From Bedellia somnulentella (Eukaryota; Arthropoda; Insecta; Lepidoptera; Bedelliidae): DNA of 64,000 nucleotides. A program made the translations under genes and the position numbers. This document shows positions 11,601 through 22,684 of this stretch, piece by piece; position 1 is the first letter of the stretch; every line of letters starts with the position of its first letter. The notes under the pieces are model-generated. The model was not told the origin of the DNA. It saw only the letters and a program-made list of their open reading frames with translations, and searched no databases. The stretch lies in contig OY755183.1 in the NCBI GenBank assembly GCA_963576735.1, forward strand, positions 7,645,213 to 7,709,212, read 5' to 3'.

Positions 11601-14600
11601 GAGTAGGGGCAGGGGGGAGGAGATGCGCTCACGCCACCACTGACTGCACCGCCCGCGCCTCAGTTGTATTGATTGTTAAGATATATGACCTGCTTCGTCA
11701 AGTTAAATGTTAAGCTCTATGGTTAGGCTTGACATTACCGTTTTTGGTTTGAGTGACAAGTTTATTTTCCACAACATTCTTTATTTTACTCCTCTCGATC
11801 CATCTATTAACGTTGATAGTTATTGTAAGCTGCGCGTGTATATGGTTCAAAATGGAACACTTCGACACCGACCGCTTTATTGCAGAAATTAACAATCGTC
11901 CAGCTACATGGAATTCTCTACTACCCGAATATTCTAACAAAGTGTTAAAAAGAAATGCTTGGGATGAATTGTGCCAAATTTTTTATAACGATTTCAATGA
12001 AAAAACCAATAAGGAAAAAAACCTGGCAGGTAATTTTTATTATATTTATTTGTTTTAGGACTAGGTACACAAGAACATCGCCGCGCCGCCGTAAAGATAG
12101 GCCACCCATGTCGCGTGCCCACGTTTCTATAGGTAGTTAATAAGCACTAGCAGTATTTTTTTTACTTATTGGAACTAACTACTTAGTACCCTAAAACGTA
12201 GGCACACGACATGGGGTGGCTATCTTCACGGCGCACGTTGGGTCGAATCTGAAAAAAAGGAACTTATGAATTAAAAATTTGTCATGATATTTCGCTAAAT
12301 ATTCGTTTTTAGAAAAAAATTACAATTAATAAATGGTGATTGTATTCACGGTTTCTGTCGATGGACTGAACAAATAATTGACATTTCGAAAAAAAGTTCC
12401 TTATTTTTTCAGATCCGCCCGCCGATACATAAAATAGGAAAACAGTAGATCATGTATTGTAATTTAGGGTACCTACCTAGGTACCCTAAATTTTAGAATA
12501 TTGCCATGGTACTGCACCTTCATCGCTAATAAAATAATCAGTGTACATATTTCGTATCGTGGTTCCGCTTAATTGTACCTGTGACCGTCTTGTACCAATC
12601 GAAATCAAACTTGCATTTTCAGGAGGATCTTCTAAACCAACTATACTCAAAGACTTATGAAAATTATAACCGTCACGTTCACGTATGAAATTATGCAGCA
12701 TACAACAGGCTTTCACAATAGCCACACTGAAGTCCACGCTAACGTTCAGTGGTCGATTGAAGATTTTAAATTTGTTGCTTAATATACCAAATGTACATTC
12801 AATGTATCGTCTGGCACGTGTCAAACGATAATTATATATCCTTTTTTCTTGTGGCAAGATTTTTCCAGCGTAAGGTCTCTGCAAATGTTGAGATAATGCA
12901 AAGCCTTCATCTCCAACAAACGTAAATGGTATTGGCACTCCATTATTAGATATTGGTCTCGCATTCGGTATATTATAATTTCCTTGCCTTATCTTTTGGG
13001 TCCATTCACTACAATCATTTATTGTTGAGTCTGCAGCTTTTCCATAGCATCCAACATCTATATCGATAAATCTGTAATTTGCATCACATATTGCAAGCAA
13101 TACAATGGAAAAATATTTTTTATAATTAAAATACTCTGATCCACTATGTTGAGGTTTTATAATTCTAATATGTTTTCCATCGATAGCCCCAAGTAGGTTG
13201 GGAAAATTTGCATATTTCATAAATCCTTCAGCAGTTTTTAGATGTGATTCTTCGGTTGGTTCTGGCATACAGATGTTTTTTAATTTATCCCATATTATTT
13301 TTACGGTTTCACGGACTATAATGCCTGCCGTCGTTTGCCCACACTTAAAGTCATAGTGAATATCTGAGAAATAACAACCCGTAGCTAAATACCTGAAAAA
13401 AAAGCATTATTAAAACTTCTATTGTCATTACGATGATGATAATTTTACATATTTAATTAAAATGAACATACACACAACTACTTATTTCAAAGAAATTCAA
13501 ATTAACCTAATAAATAACTAAATTATTAACATTACATATTATTGTTTTCAGTCATTGAACTTCAAAAAAAATGGAAGAGTATTAAGGACGCTTATAAAAG
13601 AGACAAAGCGAAGAACAATAACTGTTCCAGTGGATCTGGAGCTAAGCCTAGAAGACCCTACATATATTCCAATTTGCTAACTTTTTTAGACCCGCTTTAT
13701 GAAATAAGATCTCCAAGTCAAAACGATGATGCAGCACTGGGGTGTGACCAAGACTATGATTTTCAAAAGCCACATTCACCAAAGAAGTCAAAAAAGACTC
13801 CAAAACATGAAGACCCACTAGACAAATTGTATGAAGCACTGACAGCAAATCTCAAACAGTCTAAGGAAGTGAATAATACAATTTTATGTGAAAATCCCGA
13901 CATTCTGTTCTTAGTTTCGTTAGGTAAAGATTTTTCTGCCATCAAACAGGAATTCAAGTTAGAGGCCAAAGCTGATATGATAAATTTAATTCGTAAATAT
14001 AAAAATATGGGACAGTTATCGAGAACATTACATGAAAATAGATACCAAGGTGCATTTCAATATGAACATCAGTATGGATATTAGTCTGGATCTGGATATC
14101 AGTCTGAATTTCAGCCTCCTTATCCAAGTAATCAATCAGTGCCAAGAAACGAATCTGTCAGTTCACTCCAAAATTTGGATAGCAATGAATCGGTTACAAA
14201 TGACTCCGATATCCTAACTGACATGTATGATGATATCGAATAAATATTTTTCTCTTATTAATAATCTAAGTGCGAATGATTTAAACTGCATCAGGTCAAT
14301 AAATAAATAAATACATAATAAATAAATAAATAAAAAACTAGTTGTTTTCTTACCTCAATGTGATGAGCAAACGTTCTTCTGCCGATATACATGATCTCAT
14401 TACTGTATTTTGACGAGTTAACTCTGGTTTTAGAATCAAAAGAAGTTCTTGGAATGACGAATGTGACATTCGATAACAATTATAAAATTTCTTCCATCTT
14501 CTACGTATTATCAATTTTTTAAACGTTGTATGATAATGACCACTCAATCTTTTTTCACTCGTAAATGGGTCTATCCAATAGATTCGCTTTTTTTTACTTT

Positions 14601-17600
14601 TTTTTCGTTTTAAAAGGAGTACTAAGGCCAACGTACGCAGTGTTGTCTCAACCGACGCCATTGTACAACTGAACAGAACAGTCTCTGATCAAAACGCAAA
14701 AGCTACAGCGCGTCTGTATTGCTGTTTCACGATCGCCCCATGTGCTTAGAGTACAAGGTTGCGTTCAAATCTCGTATGAAGCGCGTATACGCGCGTCATC
14801 TGCGCGCCATGCGCGCGTATAAAAAACGTCGTGTGCTATGGGCTTAAAGCACAGCCAAATAGCTTAGTGGTTAGAACATGCACTTATCATGCAGAGAGGC
14901 GTCAGTTTGACCCCCAGTCAGGCATACACCAATGTGTTTTTTTTTCAAGTCATATGTGTGGTTAATATATCTTTGTTTGGTGTTAACAGTGAGGGAAAGC
15001 ATTGTGAGAAAGGAAGAAGCCAGAATAGCTAATTTCTCAAAAAATCTTAAGGAGCTACTAATAAATAAATGCTATTATAGTCTAAGTGAATATCTCAATG
15101 ATAAATTATAATTACTTCGTCCTCTCCTCTAATTGCTGTGCCCAACAGGGTCCACAATGCTGTAACATAATTAAATACTTAACATCTAAGAAAACCATTG
15201 TGGAACGCAATAAATCTATTGAGTATTGAGTATTAAAACCCACATGGCTGAGTTGTACTTAGTCATGTGACAATGGACGGTGAAAGGCCTGCCCTCTATC
15301 ACGTCCAATCAAAACGTGGGTACTCTAAATGCCAAGTAACAATAGCACTTGATGTTCAGAAGTATTAGTAGCTCTGCCAACCCCTTTGAGGATATACAAC
15401 GTAAACATTTGTGTTTGACTTTATTTTCATAAAAACCGTAAGGATCTGCTGACATTACATTAATATGTATGTTATTTTAAAATAATAAATACTACCTATA
15501 TGGGTGTTTGTCATGTGAGTTTGGTTAAGTTTTATAATGACTATGAAGATATGTGATTTACGAACCTATTTTTCAGCGTGTATAAGGGGTTTATTATTTA
15601 TGTATTCATAATATTTTCAGACCAGTTTGCTGAGAAGATAATGTAACCAAATCCGAGTATTTTGTATCCCATGTTTTAGGTATCAGGATTAAAAGAATCA
15701 GTGCCATATGTACCATATATCATACACATCAAAAATCCTTTTAATCTACAAGTTTATTTTTTTATGGTATATGTTGATAACCCCTGTTATTAAAAGTTGC
15801 CTAACAGAAAATTATTATTTTCAGCTCTGAAGCACCACACATCAAAGTTAACAGATTATTCGGATTTGTTAAGTGTAACAAGCTTTGGTTTCCGAGGGGA
15901 GGCCCTCAGTTCTCTATGTGCGTTGGCCGACCTCTCTGTGATAACTAGACATAGCACATCTGAATATGGTAATGAGTTTCTCTTGATTTACCAAAAATTC
16001 GTACAAACATATGCTAACGGATATAAATCCAAAAAGGAATATCCAGAATAATTAACAATTCGTCAGCCTCTTTTGGAAGTAACAACATGCAAAAAAGATA
16101 GTAAAAGTAAAGTATTGCTGGGTGACGGGCCAACCACATCGCTCAACAACTAGAACGAGAAATGGAGTAGTGCTATTCTAAGCCGACACTATAAAGCCAA
16201 TTCATAAATCATAATATTATATTAATTATTACCCCCGTAGTATAAGGTGTGTGGTAGTATGTATTTAACGTGAGAAGTGATATACTGAATGATTATTCAT
16301 ACAAAATCTTTCAGTATCTTTCTTCTCACATGACACTCGATATCATAATGATGAAATATCGCTAATAACCAAACCCGGCTTCAGTTGTTTTCTGTATTAA
16401 TTTTTATTAATCGTAAAAAGTGGCGATCAATATCTCTGCCTAACTCAATAGGAATAACGGGCGTAAGTATAAGTAAAGAATTTCAATTCAAATAAAATCT
16501 AGCTTTTTGCCCGCGACTACGTCCGCGTGGACTAAATTTTTTGATCCAGTTTACATCCAAAATACCAAAACACTATCTCAACTTCTTGTTTTTTATATTT
16601 ATATTCCCGCGGGTGATGTGAAGGATATAAAGGACATTGAGGCTTTTTAATTGATTGTTGGGCTATGCAGTTGGAGACCCATCACTAAAATCATTTATTT
16701 GACTACCTTTTCCCCATTCAACTTCCAAAAGTGGATGAAAAATTATTGTATCCGAGCTACGGCTACCCTTTTTGGGATTTATTGCTGTTAGTATATACTG
16801 ATTGATGGGTGAATTTCATAAATTCCTTTTTGTTGTGGTTATATTATAATATAACATTCAATCGCACCAAGTTTCAAGTTTCTAAATACAGAAATGACAA
16901 AAATCTTTGTACTAACTTTCATTTCCTATTTCAACTCCTTAGTTCCATAAAATATATGATAAAAACCATGAAACAAACCATTTCGTACCAAGTTTCTATG
17001 TTCGAGTTATTATCTTTCTTCTAGTACGGATAGTAACTATTGATTTTCGGTTCTTGAATCGCGTGTTATAACATGGGCTTAGTTTTATAATAGTTGTTTT
17101 AATTGTAATATTCAATCGCGAAAGTCTTAAAATTTGGTGCTTAATAAAATTACTAAATCACTATAGTAACGCAATATTTTTGCGCAATATTGAAAATTGC
17201 TCGCGAGCGAATCCATTCAATCTCGTGACTGACACATTTGCGCGCGCTTTTACTCCAATTTATTGTAATCGCTAACAATTCAACTAATCCAGTTATGGAA
17301 AATGTATGAGTTTTCGGTAAAACTTCAGATGGAGACCTTCAATTTGATACCTAAACCAATTTTCTAGCTCTTAGCATCGCGACACAGGCTGGTTCAAAAA
17401 ATCCACCCTCTCTCGTTTAATATATAAGGATATCTTATAATTAGTAAACAAAATTATTCTGTTGAAACTGTTTTTAGAAATGGTAAAACAGATTGTAATA
17501 GTTGGTGTATTAAATTCTCAACTGAGGGGTAAAAGGGGGTCGTGTTCTATGTTATGTTATGTAGCATAAAAAATGCACATCTAGACCAAATACAGATAGT

Positions 17601-20600
17601 GCTCAGAAAGGCAGGCGTCCGAAGTATGTCAAATAAAAGAGCATTTATGAAAAGTTTGATGGATGTAAACGAAGCTAGAGAGGTTTGCCAGGATCGTACA
17701 AAGTGGCGATCGATAGTCTCAGCCTACCCCAATGGGAAATAATGGCGTCGGTATTGTATGTACGTTATTAAATGTACATAAATTAGTAGATACAAAATAC
17801 ATGCTTTATTAATATAAAACACGGTGTAGTTGCGCAATGTCAATTTTTATCACTAACTCTTCAGTAATGCATCTGTATTTATGAGTTTACATACTGCCTT
17901 TTTAATTTCAGCTACTAAAATAGATTATGACCACAAGGGTGCGATTGCGAAGAAAACATTATGTTCTCGACAAATAGGAACCACTGTTATTTTATCCAAT
18001 TTATTCTCATCTTTGCCAGTGAGGCAGAAAGAATTCCAGAAAAATGCAAAACGTGAATTTAACAAGATGACCCAATTACTGTATGCGTACTGTTTAATAT
18101 CGACTGGAGTAAAGTAAGTCAAGCGTTTTTTTAAACAAAAATCTATAATATTTTGTAATATTAATAGTACACATAATTAACTACTTCATAACTAAGACAG
18201 AATCTTGTTATATATAGGTCTAGTCAGCGGTGAACGTAATAAACTCTTTAAGAACTAGATACCAATTGAAATTACATCGTCTTGGAGTCTCACTCAATTT
18301 AAAACCGAAAATAAGGAAGTTTCAGTAAGTGTTAAAAAGTGTAGACATGGAAATTTCATTCACGCCGAATATCCCTAAATGATTGTGATATTTTCATCTA
18401 GCGTTCAGAGTACCCACTTTTTGAGCACGCAAGTGATTGGCCGCGAGCCATTTGCCGCGTTGTGTACCTATATTGGCGTCTTATTAAATCTAAATCCGTC
18501 ATGTTAGTCTCCTCATAATATTTTCCTTCACCGCACTACTTTGAAAAATATAAAGATAATGATACTTGTAAATTTAAAAAGTAATTTTGTTTTCGATCAG
18601 ACATTGAAAAGGAAATTGTATATTTAAAAATAAAAATAATTTATGTTTCAGAATAACTTGTACTAATCAAACAAACTTAAATAACAAATCAGTTGTTGTC
18701 ACGACACAAGGCTCTTCATCATACAAAGATAATATCGCTTGTGTGTTTGGACCCAAACAACTCAATTCTTTATTAGAAATAAATCCTGAATATACTCCAA
18801 ATATAAAAGATAATATTTTTAAAGGTTTATCGGGTGAAGTTATTGAATCTGACGAAAAAGAACAAATAGATGAAGTGGACATTGATTTATCAGAAGATTC
18901 TAATGATGTCGATGATAGCATACCTGAATCACAGCAGAATGTGTCTTCACAAAAATCAAGTAGTCATAAAAATTTAGTTTGTCCTGTTAACTTTACTGGA
19001 TATATTTCGACATGTGCGCATGGCAGCGGCCGGTCAAGTGCAGATAGACAGTTTTATTATGTCAACTCCAGACCATGTGAACCAACCAAAATTAGTAAAC
19101 TAATTAATGAAATTTATAGGCAATACAATTCCCACCAATATCCTTTTGTATTTCTTAATATTAACATCGATAATAACTCTGTCGACGTTAATGTAACGCC
19201 GGACAAAAGAAAACTGTTTCTCACGAAAGAGAAAATAGTCTTGGATGTTTTGAAATGCTCATTACAGAAACTATTCGAAAATATTCCGCGTACTCTAAAA
19301 CTAGAAAGCTTAATAGAGAAAAAAAGTAGTAACGAATCAAAAGCTGATTTAGATCAACCACGAATATTTAAAAGTTTCTTGGAAAAGTTTTCCAGTAAAA
19401 CATCGAAAAATGAACCTTCTAAAGACAAGACAATAACTCCAGGACCTTCAAATTATGACAAGAGAAAGTCTTCAACAATGCTTGATTATATATCACCTAA
19501 AACAATGAAGATATCTGAAGACTCGGATAGTTTGAGATCCGTTGAGGTGGAGTCAAAAACCACTGACTCTTCTAGTGATCAATCAGACATAGAGACAGAC
19601 GTTACCCCAAATGATTCACAAAATAACAACGAGAAGTTAAAGACAGAAGCAATATTAGATGTGAAGGTCATGTTCTTAGAATCTACAGATAATTTGCCAA
19701 ATACGCAAATAAGAAGCATGGATGAAATAATAGAAAAAAGTCATACTATTAAATGTCACAATAAACAGCTTAATAAATCTCCGATAAGAAAACAGTCGCC
19801 TTGCCATACAAAACAGATAGATTCCGCAAAGCCAAAAAATATAATTACAGATGTAGAAAATCTAGGTAAGCATAACCGAAAATGCGTTTCATTAAAAACA
19901 TCCCTTGATCACGTCACAACATTGTTCGAATTGCATAACACGCAACTTCAAAAGGAGCAGAAGCCTGATAAATTAAAGTTCCGAAGTGGTATAAACCCAG
20001 TTTTTAATAAAAAATGTGAAGAAGAATTAACCAGAGAAATATCAAAGTCATGTTTTCAAGAAATGATAATAATAGGTCAATTTAATTTAGGATTCATAAT
20101 AACCCAGCTAAACGATGATCTGTTTATAATTGACCAACACGCGACTGATGAGATATATAACTTTGAAATGTTACAAAGAAATACAGAACTTACAACACAG
20201 AAATTGGTTATGTAAGTTTTGATATTTTGATTTTTTTGTATTAAATAAGTACGACATAAGTGATATGCTCGCAGAAAAAAACATAATCTAAGATTTTATA
20301 TATCCTATTCATTTACATTTTCAGACCACAAAAATTGGAACTGACTGGAGTTAATGAACAAATCCTAATCGACAATTTAGATATTTTCCGAAAGAATGGT
20401 TTCACATTTGATATAAATGAAAATGCTTTGCCTACTAAGAGAGTTAAACTAGTATCGTTACCTATGTCTAAGAATTGGTTATTTGGCAAAGAAGATATTG
20501 AGGAACTATTATTTATGCTGCGGGTAAGTTTAGTTGCTTAGCTCTGCTAAAACATATCTTGCTTATGTGTATTCTCAAAAGGCTAAGAGTTTTCTTATGA

Positions 20601-22596
20601 ACATAGTATTATGCAAAAATGCTTAAAAAAGAGATCAAACAAGCTACACGTAGGGGGGTAGGGGGATATCTAACAATCATTGTATTAATTTCACCTAACA
20701 ATATAATTTCTTAGGAATCGCCGTCAGAATACTGTCGTCCTAGTCGCGTCCGAGCAATGTTCGCTTCGAGAGCTTGTAGGAAGTCCGTTATGATTGGAAC
20801 AGCTTTAGGTCATGCAGATATGAAGAAACTGGTCGATCATATGGCCGATATTGATAAGCCGTGGGTAAGATACAATTTGTTTAAAGATAATAACGCCCGA
20901 TTTCTGAATTGAGTATTCAAGCTGAGAACGTCTTAAGTATCGTTATGTCTCATTCAGTTGTTAAGATTACAATGCGACAGAACGATACTTGAGTTGTTCT
21001 CAGCTGGAATACTCAATTCAGAAATCGGGCGTAAGTTACTTTAATATTTAAGATGATAAATTTGACAACACAATGATTTAATTATAACATACACACAATT
21101 AGTTCGTATTGGGAGGGCTAGTACTATCGATTGCCACTTACGATCCTGGCAAACCTCTCGTGCTTCGGCTACATTTATCCATCTTCTCATAAATACCCTC
21201 TTATTCTTTAGGCTTCGGACGCCTGCCTTTTTTAAGCAGATTCTCTACTTGATCTAAATGTGTCCTCGGTGGTCGTAGTACTAACAATACCTTCTCTATT
21301 GGCTCTATATATTTGTAGTGGCCTCTGGTCAAGGGTAACTACTAATCTCATAACAATTTACTTTCCATCCTCTCTATCTGCCCAAAACCTCATAACATTC
21401 CTTTTCCTATCAATTATAAAATACATTTTTCGCACTCACTGTTCACAAATCACACTATTTCTCAATCATATAACCGAACATATTTATAGAGATCTTATTG
21501 CTACTGCATTTAATCTCTTGGTTCTTTTGCCACACCTAACATTTGCTGCCATATAGGCATTTTCTGACACCACCAGACTTGAAATTAACTTATTCATAGC
21601 TCCATTTAACGCCTTTTTCTAAATGAAATACTCCACAGCCGAGAAGCTACAAATCCCTGTCGGACATCCATGAATAACTCGATCACGTCTGTGTTTTATT
21701 TTCCTTTTACTCTCACAAATGCATTGGAGTCCTAAGAGTGACCAATGCACATATACGTTCACTCCCCAAAACGAATTTGGACAAACGTCCAACAATCGTT
21801 CTTGCTTAATTAGACTTTGTTGTGCATTAAACCTCATGTAAGGATTATTTTATTAACTCAACACACTTGCATTCTATCTGCAAAATAAGACGAGTGACTT
21901 ATCGATTTTTTAAAAAATTTAAGGTAGAGGATGCTGACACCAGTAAGGTGTTAAGAGCAAGGAAAGACATTGAACAAGAAATTTCGCAACATTGTTTACT
22001 TGGCTCCATAGCTCAGTTGGCAGAGCGACCGGGGGATATACCAGGATGTCGCGCGTTCAAGTCTGGGCTGGTGTCGAAATTTTTCTTTCCTTGTTAATTA
22101 GTAATCGTTCTTACTACCTTAACATATGAAATATCTAAACCTATGAAGCATCAGTACACTTTTTGGTTTGGTGAAAACTTTTAAATATGTTTCATAATAA
22201 AACAGTATGCGTATGAGAAGTATCATTTACGCATTTAACATTATCCATAAGTCATTAAATTGTGGAGCATCTTCTGAGCTAAACTAACTAGTAGTCTTTG
22301 TTTTAATTGTAAATATTTTATTTCACGAATAAGCTTAAGTCAATCCACGCTATCTGCTTTAATCTGCAGTTCTCAAAAATTGTGAATACCCTATTCCTTT
22401 GCCTGTTGGGAACGTACATACTTGCTGGTGTACACTAATGCTTCTTTGAGTTATCCTGTTACATTGATATAAAATGATGTTGACAGTGATAAATATTAAT
22501 CACTTTTATTCTTTACAGAATTGTCCTCACGGCCGGCCAACTATAAGACATTTGGTTAACTTAGCTATGGTGCACACAAAACCTGACTCTGATTAA
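8658..22596 (+). CDS. PMS2: Mismatch repair endonuclease PMS2 (MutL-alpha subunit), 8 exons
   Basis: Exons: 8658-8753, 11055-11214, 15825-15968, 17912-18113, 18652-20211, 20325-20523, 20715-20864 and 22519-22596, all with GT/AG borders and consistent phase, giving 862 aa, the usual length. Known role: partners MLH1 to nick the new DNA strand in nuclear mismatch repair. GHKL ATPase motifs are intact: ELVENSLDA (43-51, catalytic Glu and Mg-binding Asn), DNGCGV (72-77), [11 protein letters not shown] (106-116) and GTTV (156-159). The large exon 5 holds the acidic, poorly conserved linker. The endonuclease motif DQHATDE is at 695-701, and the metal-site partners ACRKS (807-811) and CPHGRP (839-844) are present. 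The start codon was chosen as the ATG opening exon 1, leading into the conserved VHKICSGQ. Introns 1-3 carry most of the transposons. The 3' end converges on GRWD1. Confidence 0.96.
9570..9712 (+). repeat. RTE-like LINE 3' terminal fragment
   Basis: Matches the last part of LINE ORF2 and tail seen complete at 57480-57635: codons for [20 protein letters not shown], then the SAYPNGN end, stop TAA, 'cggcgtgagaatatg' and a TATG repeat. Confidence 0.8.
10060..10185 (+). repeat. SINE-A 3' fragment
   Basis: Starts at the 'acctttatttcaccatctt' block and ends 'tatagccgtgagtatatg' plus TATG repeats. Confidence 0.8.
10613..10990 (+). repeat. SINE-B copy, full length with tRNA-like head
   Basis: The best full copy. 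The head has A-box-like 'tagtccagtgggtagaac' and B-box-like 'gagttccaatcc'. The body includes 'gtgagggaaaacatcgtgag', 'cccacatggctgagttgtac' and 'gcaaaacgtgggtacc'. The tail is 'cctctgccaaccccttcggg', then 'ataaacggcgtgaac' and a TTATG repeat. It sits in PMS2 intron 1. Confidence 0.85.
11852..14243 (+). pseudogene. Harbinger MADF/Myb-like DNA-binding protein, one nonsense codon
   Basis: Two exons, 11852-12029 and 13552-14243. The MADF domain spans the join: [19 protein letters not shown], then [13 protein letters not shown], then [19 protein letters not shown]. Such proteins help the transposase enter the nucleus and bind the element ends (known for Harbinger elements). A TAG at 14082-14084 interrupts the frame. 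The same frame then stays open with similar composition ([14 protein letters not shown]) to the stop at 14241-14243, so the TAG looks like a single point change. Without it the product would be 288 aa. Confidence 0.75.
12085..12240. repeat. Palindromic MITE-like insertion inside the Harbinger MADF intron
   Basis: The arms 'cgtaaagataggccaccca..' (about 12090-12133) and 'acgtaggcacacgacatggg..' (about 12197-12237) are inverted copies. The inner parts ('ggtagttaataag' against 'cttattggaactaacta') also pair, so the whole segment can fold on itself. A second, shorter inverted pair lies just to the right (about 12245-12265 with 12390-12415). Confidence 0.5.
12486..14661 (-). CDS. Harbinger (HARBI1-type) DDE transposase, apparently intact
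   Basis: Two exons on the minus strand: 14661-14354 (M...LLITL) and 13392-12486. They are joined in phase through an Arg codon (..[19 protein letters not shown]), giving 404 aa. The catalytic residues are visible: Asp in [12 protein letters not shown], Asp in FVGDEGFAL, and Glu in [12 protein letters not shown], with the usual CCMLHNFIR after the last. The N-terminal part has the helix-turn-helix-like region ([20 protein letters not shown]). The intron (13393-14353) overlaps exon 2 of the plus-strand MADF gene. No stop or frameshift was seen. Confidence 0.85.
14855..15415 (+). repeat. SINE-B copy with an internal insertion
   Basis: The tRNA-like head ('agcttagtggttagaacatg', 'gtcagtttgaccccc') starts immediately after the Harbinger element. 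About 15010-15235 is foreign to the consensus and contains 'aataaataaatgctattata', also found near 40925. The body then resumes with 'acccacatggctgagttgta' and ends 'tctgccaacccctttgagga', 'tatacaacgtaaac'. Confidence 0.75.
16100..16198 (-). repeat. SINE-A fragment (minus)
   Basis: The complement of the SINE-A 5' half: 'tggagtagtgctattctaag' followed by 'ccgacactata'. It lies in PMS2 intron 3. Confidence 0.65.
16405..16620 (+). repeat. LINE tail fragment and a dispersed 'cccgcgac' repeat
   Basis: 16420-16475 matches the degraded RTE-like LINE 3' end ('agtggcgatcaatatctctg'). 16505-16620 has 'ttgcccgcgactacgtccgc', a motif I recognise as a common tail of lepidopteran dispersed repeats. The family was not resolved. 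Confidence 0.5.
16625..16800 (+). repeat. SINE-A fragment, diverged
   Basis: Contains 'gcagttggagacccatcact', 'caacttccaaaagtgg' and 'ctacggctacccttttt', ending 'gttagtatata'. Confidence 0.65.
17030..17080 (-). repeat. Possible Penelope-like element terminal fragment
   Basis: 'attgattttcggttcttgaa' followed by 'tcgcgtgttat' closely resembles the end of the Penelope-like element at 33550-33600. Confidence 0.35.
17560..17770 (+). repeat. RTE-like LINE 3' fragment
   Basis: Encodes the last part of LINE ORF2 ([20 protein letters not shown], then [19 protein letters not shown]) with its stop and 'tggcgtcggtattgtatg'. Inserted in PMS2 intron 3. Confidence 0.8.
18400..18545 (-). repeat. SINE-B fragment (minus)
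   Basis: 'agcgttcagagtacccactt' and the following TTGAGCACGCAAGTGATTGG are the complement of the SINE-B middle ('gtgggtactctgaacgcc'). Diverged. Confidence 0.5.
20894..21031. mobile_element. Palindromic MITE with TAA target duplication
   Basis: A 138-bp element in PMS2 intron 7. CGCCCGATTTCTGAATTGAG and the bases after it are repeated inverted at the other end, and the two arms pair almost throughout. Direct TAA flanks at 20891-20893 and 21032-21034 suggest a Harbinger-type source. Confidence 0.75.
21095..21835 (-). repeat. RTE-like LINE fragment (minus), decayed
   Basis: Starts near 21105 with 'cgtattgggagggctagtac', the degraded complement of the LINE tail. It continues through the complement of the [14 protein letters not shown] and GNAVNGA regions to about 21620, then jumps to the CRQG region (about 21640-21780). 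Many stops. Located in PMS2 intron 7. Confidence 0.75.
21955..22105 (+). repeat. tRNA-like cassette inside short inverted repeats
   Basis: A tRNA-like core (22003-22075: 'tccatagctcagttggcaga', later B-box-like 'gcgttcaagtctggg') lies between 'aaggaaaga...gaaatttcg' and 'cgaaatttttctttcctt'. The same layout occurs at 59605-59785. It is not a good tRNA gene: the anticodon arm does not form a normal 7-base loop. Confidence 0.55.
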
Positions 22597-22648
22597 TAGT
22601 ATTTTTTATTTATTGTTAAAGTCAAAATCATGTTATTTATACGTCTAC

Positions 22649-22654
22649 AATAAA
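22649..22654 (+). terminator. Poly(A) signal AATAAA of PMS2
   Basis: The first AATAAA after the PMS2 stop, 53 bases downstream. It lies 25 bases from the opposing GRWD1 signal, so the two mRNA 3' ends should overlap. Confidence 0.7.
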
Positions 22655-22678
22655 ACAAGTTTTCTTAACTCTGACTCT

Positions 22679-22684
22679 TTTATT
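22679..22684 (-). terminator. Poly(A) signal AATAAA of GRWD1, overlapping the stop codon
   Basis: On the minus strand the sequence reads GTGTAAATAAAAG: the last A of the TAA stop is the first base of AATAAA. Confidence 0.7.

Larger units (their letters stand above)
11449..14844. mobile_element. Full-length PIF/Harbinger transposon
   Basis: A 3396-bp element in PMS2 intron 2. Ends: GGCCCATAGCACACGACGT at 11449-11467 and its near-perfect complement ending at 14844 (first base differs). Both are flanked by TAA (11446-11448, 14845-14847), the 3-bp target duplication of this superfamily. Subterminal regions are full of 'tacgcgcgtat' repeats on both sides. It carries two convergently overlapping genes, a MADF-domain protein on plus and a DDE transposase on minus, the standard Harbinger gene set. 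Confidence 0.92.
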
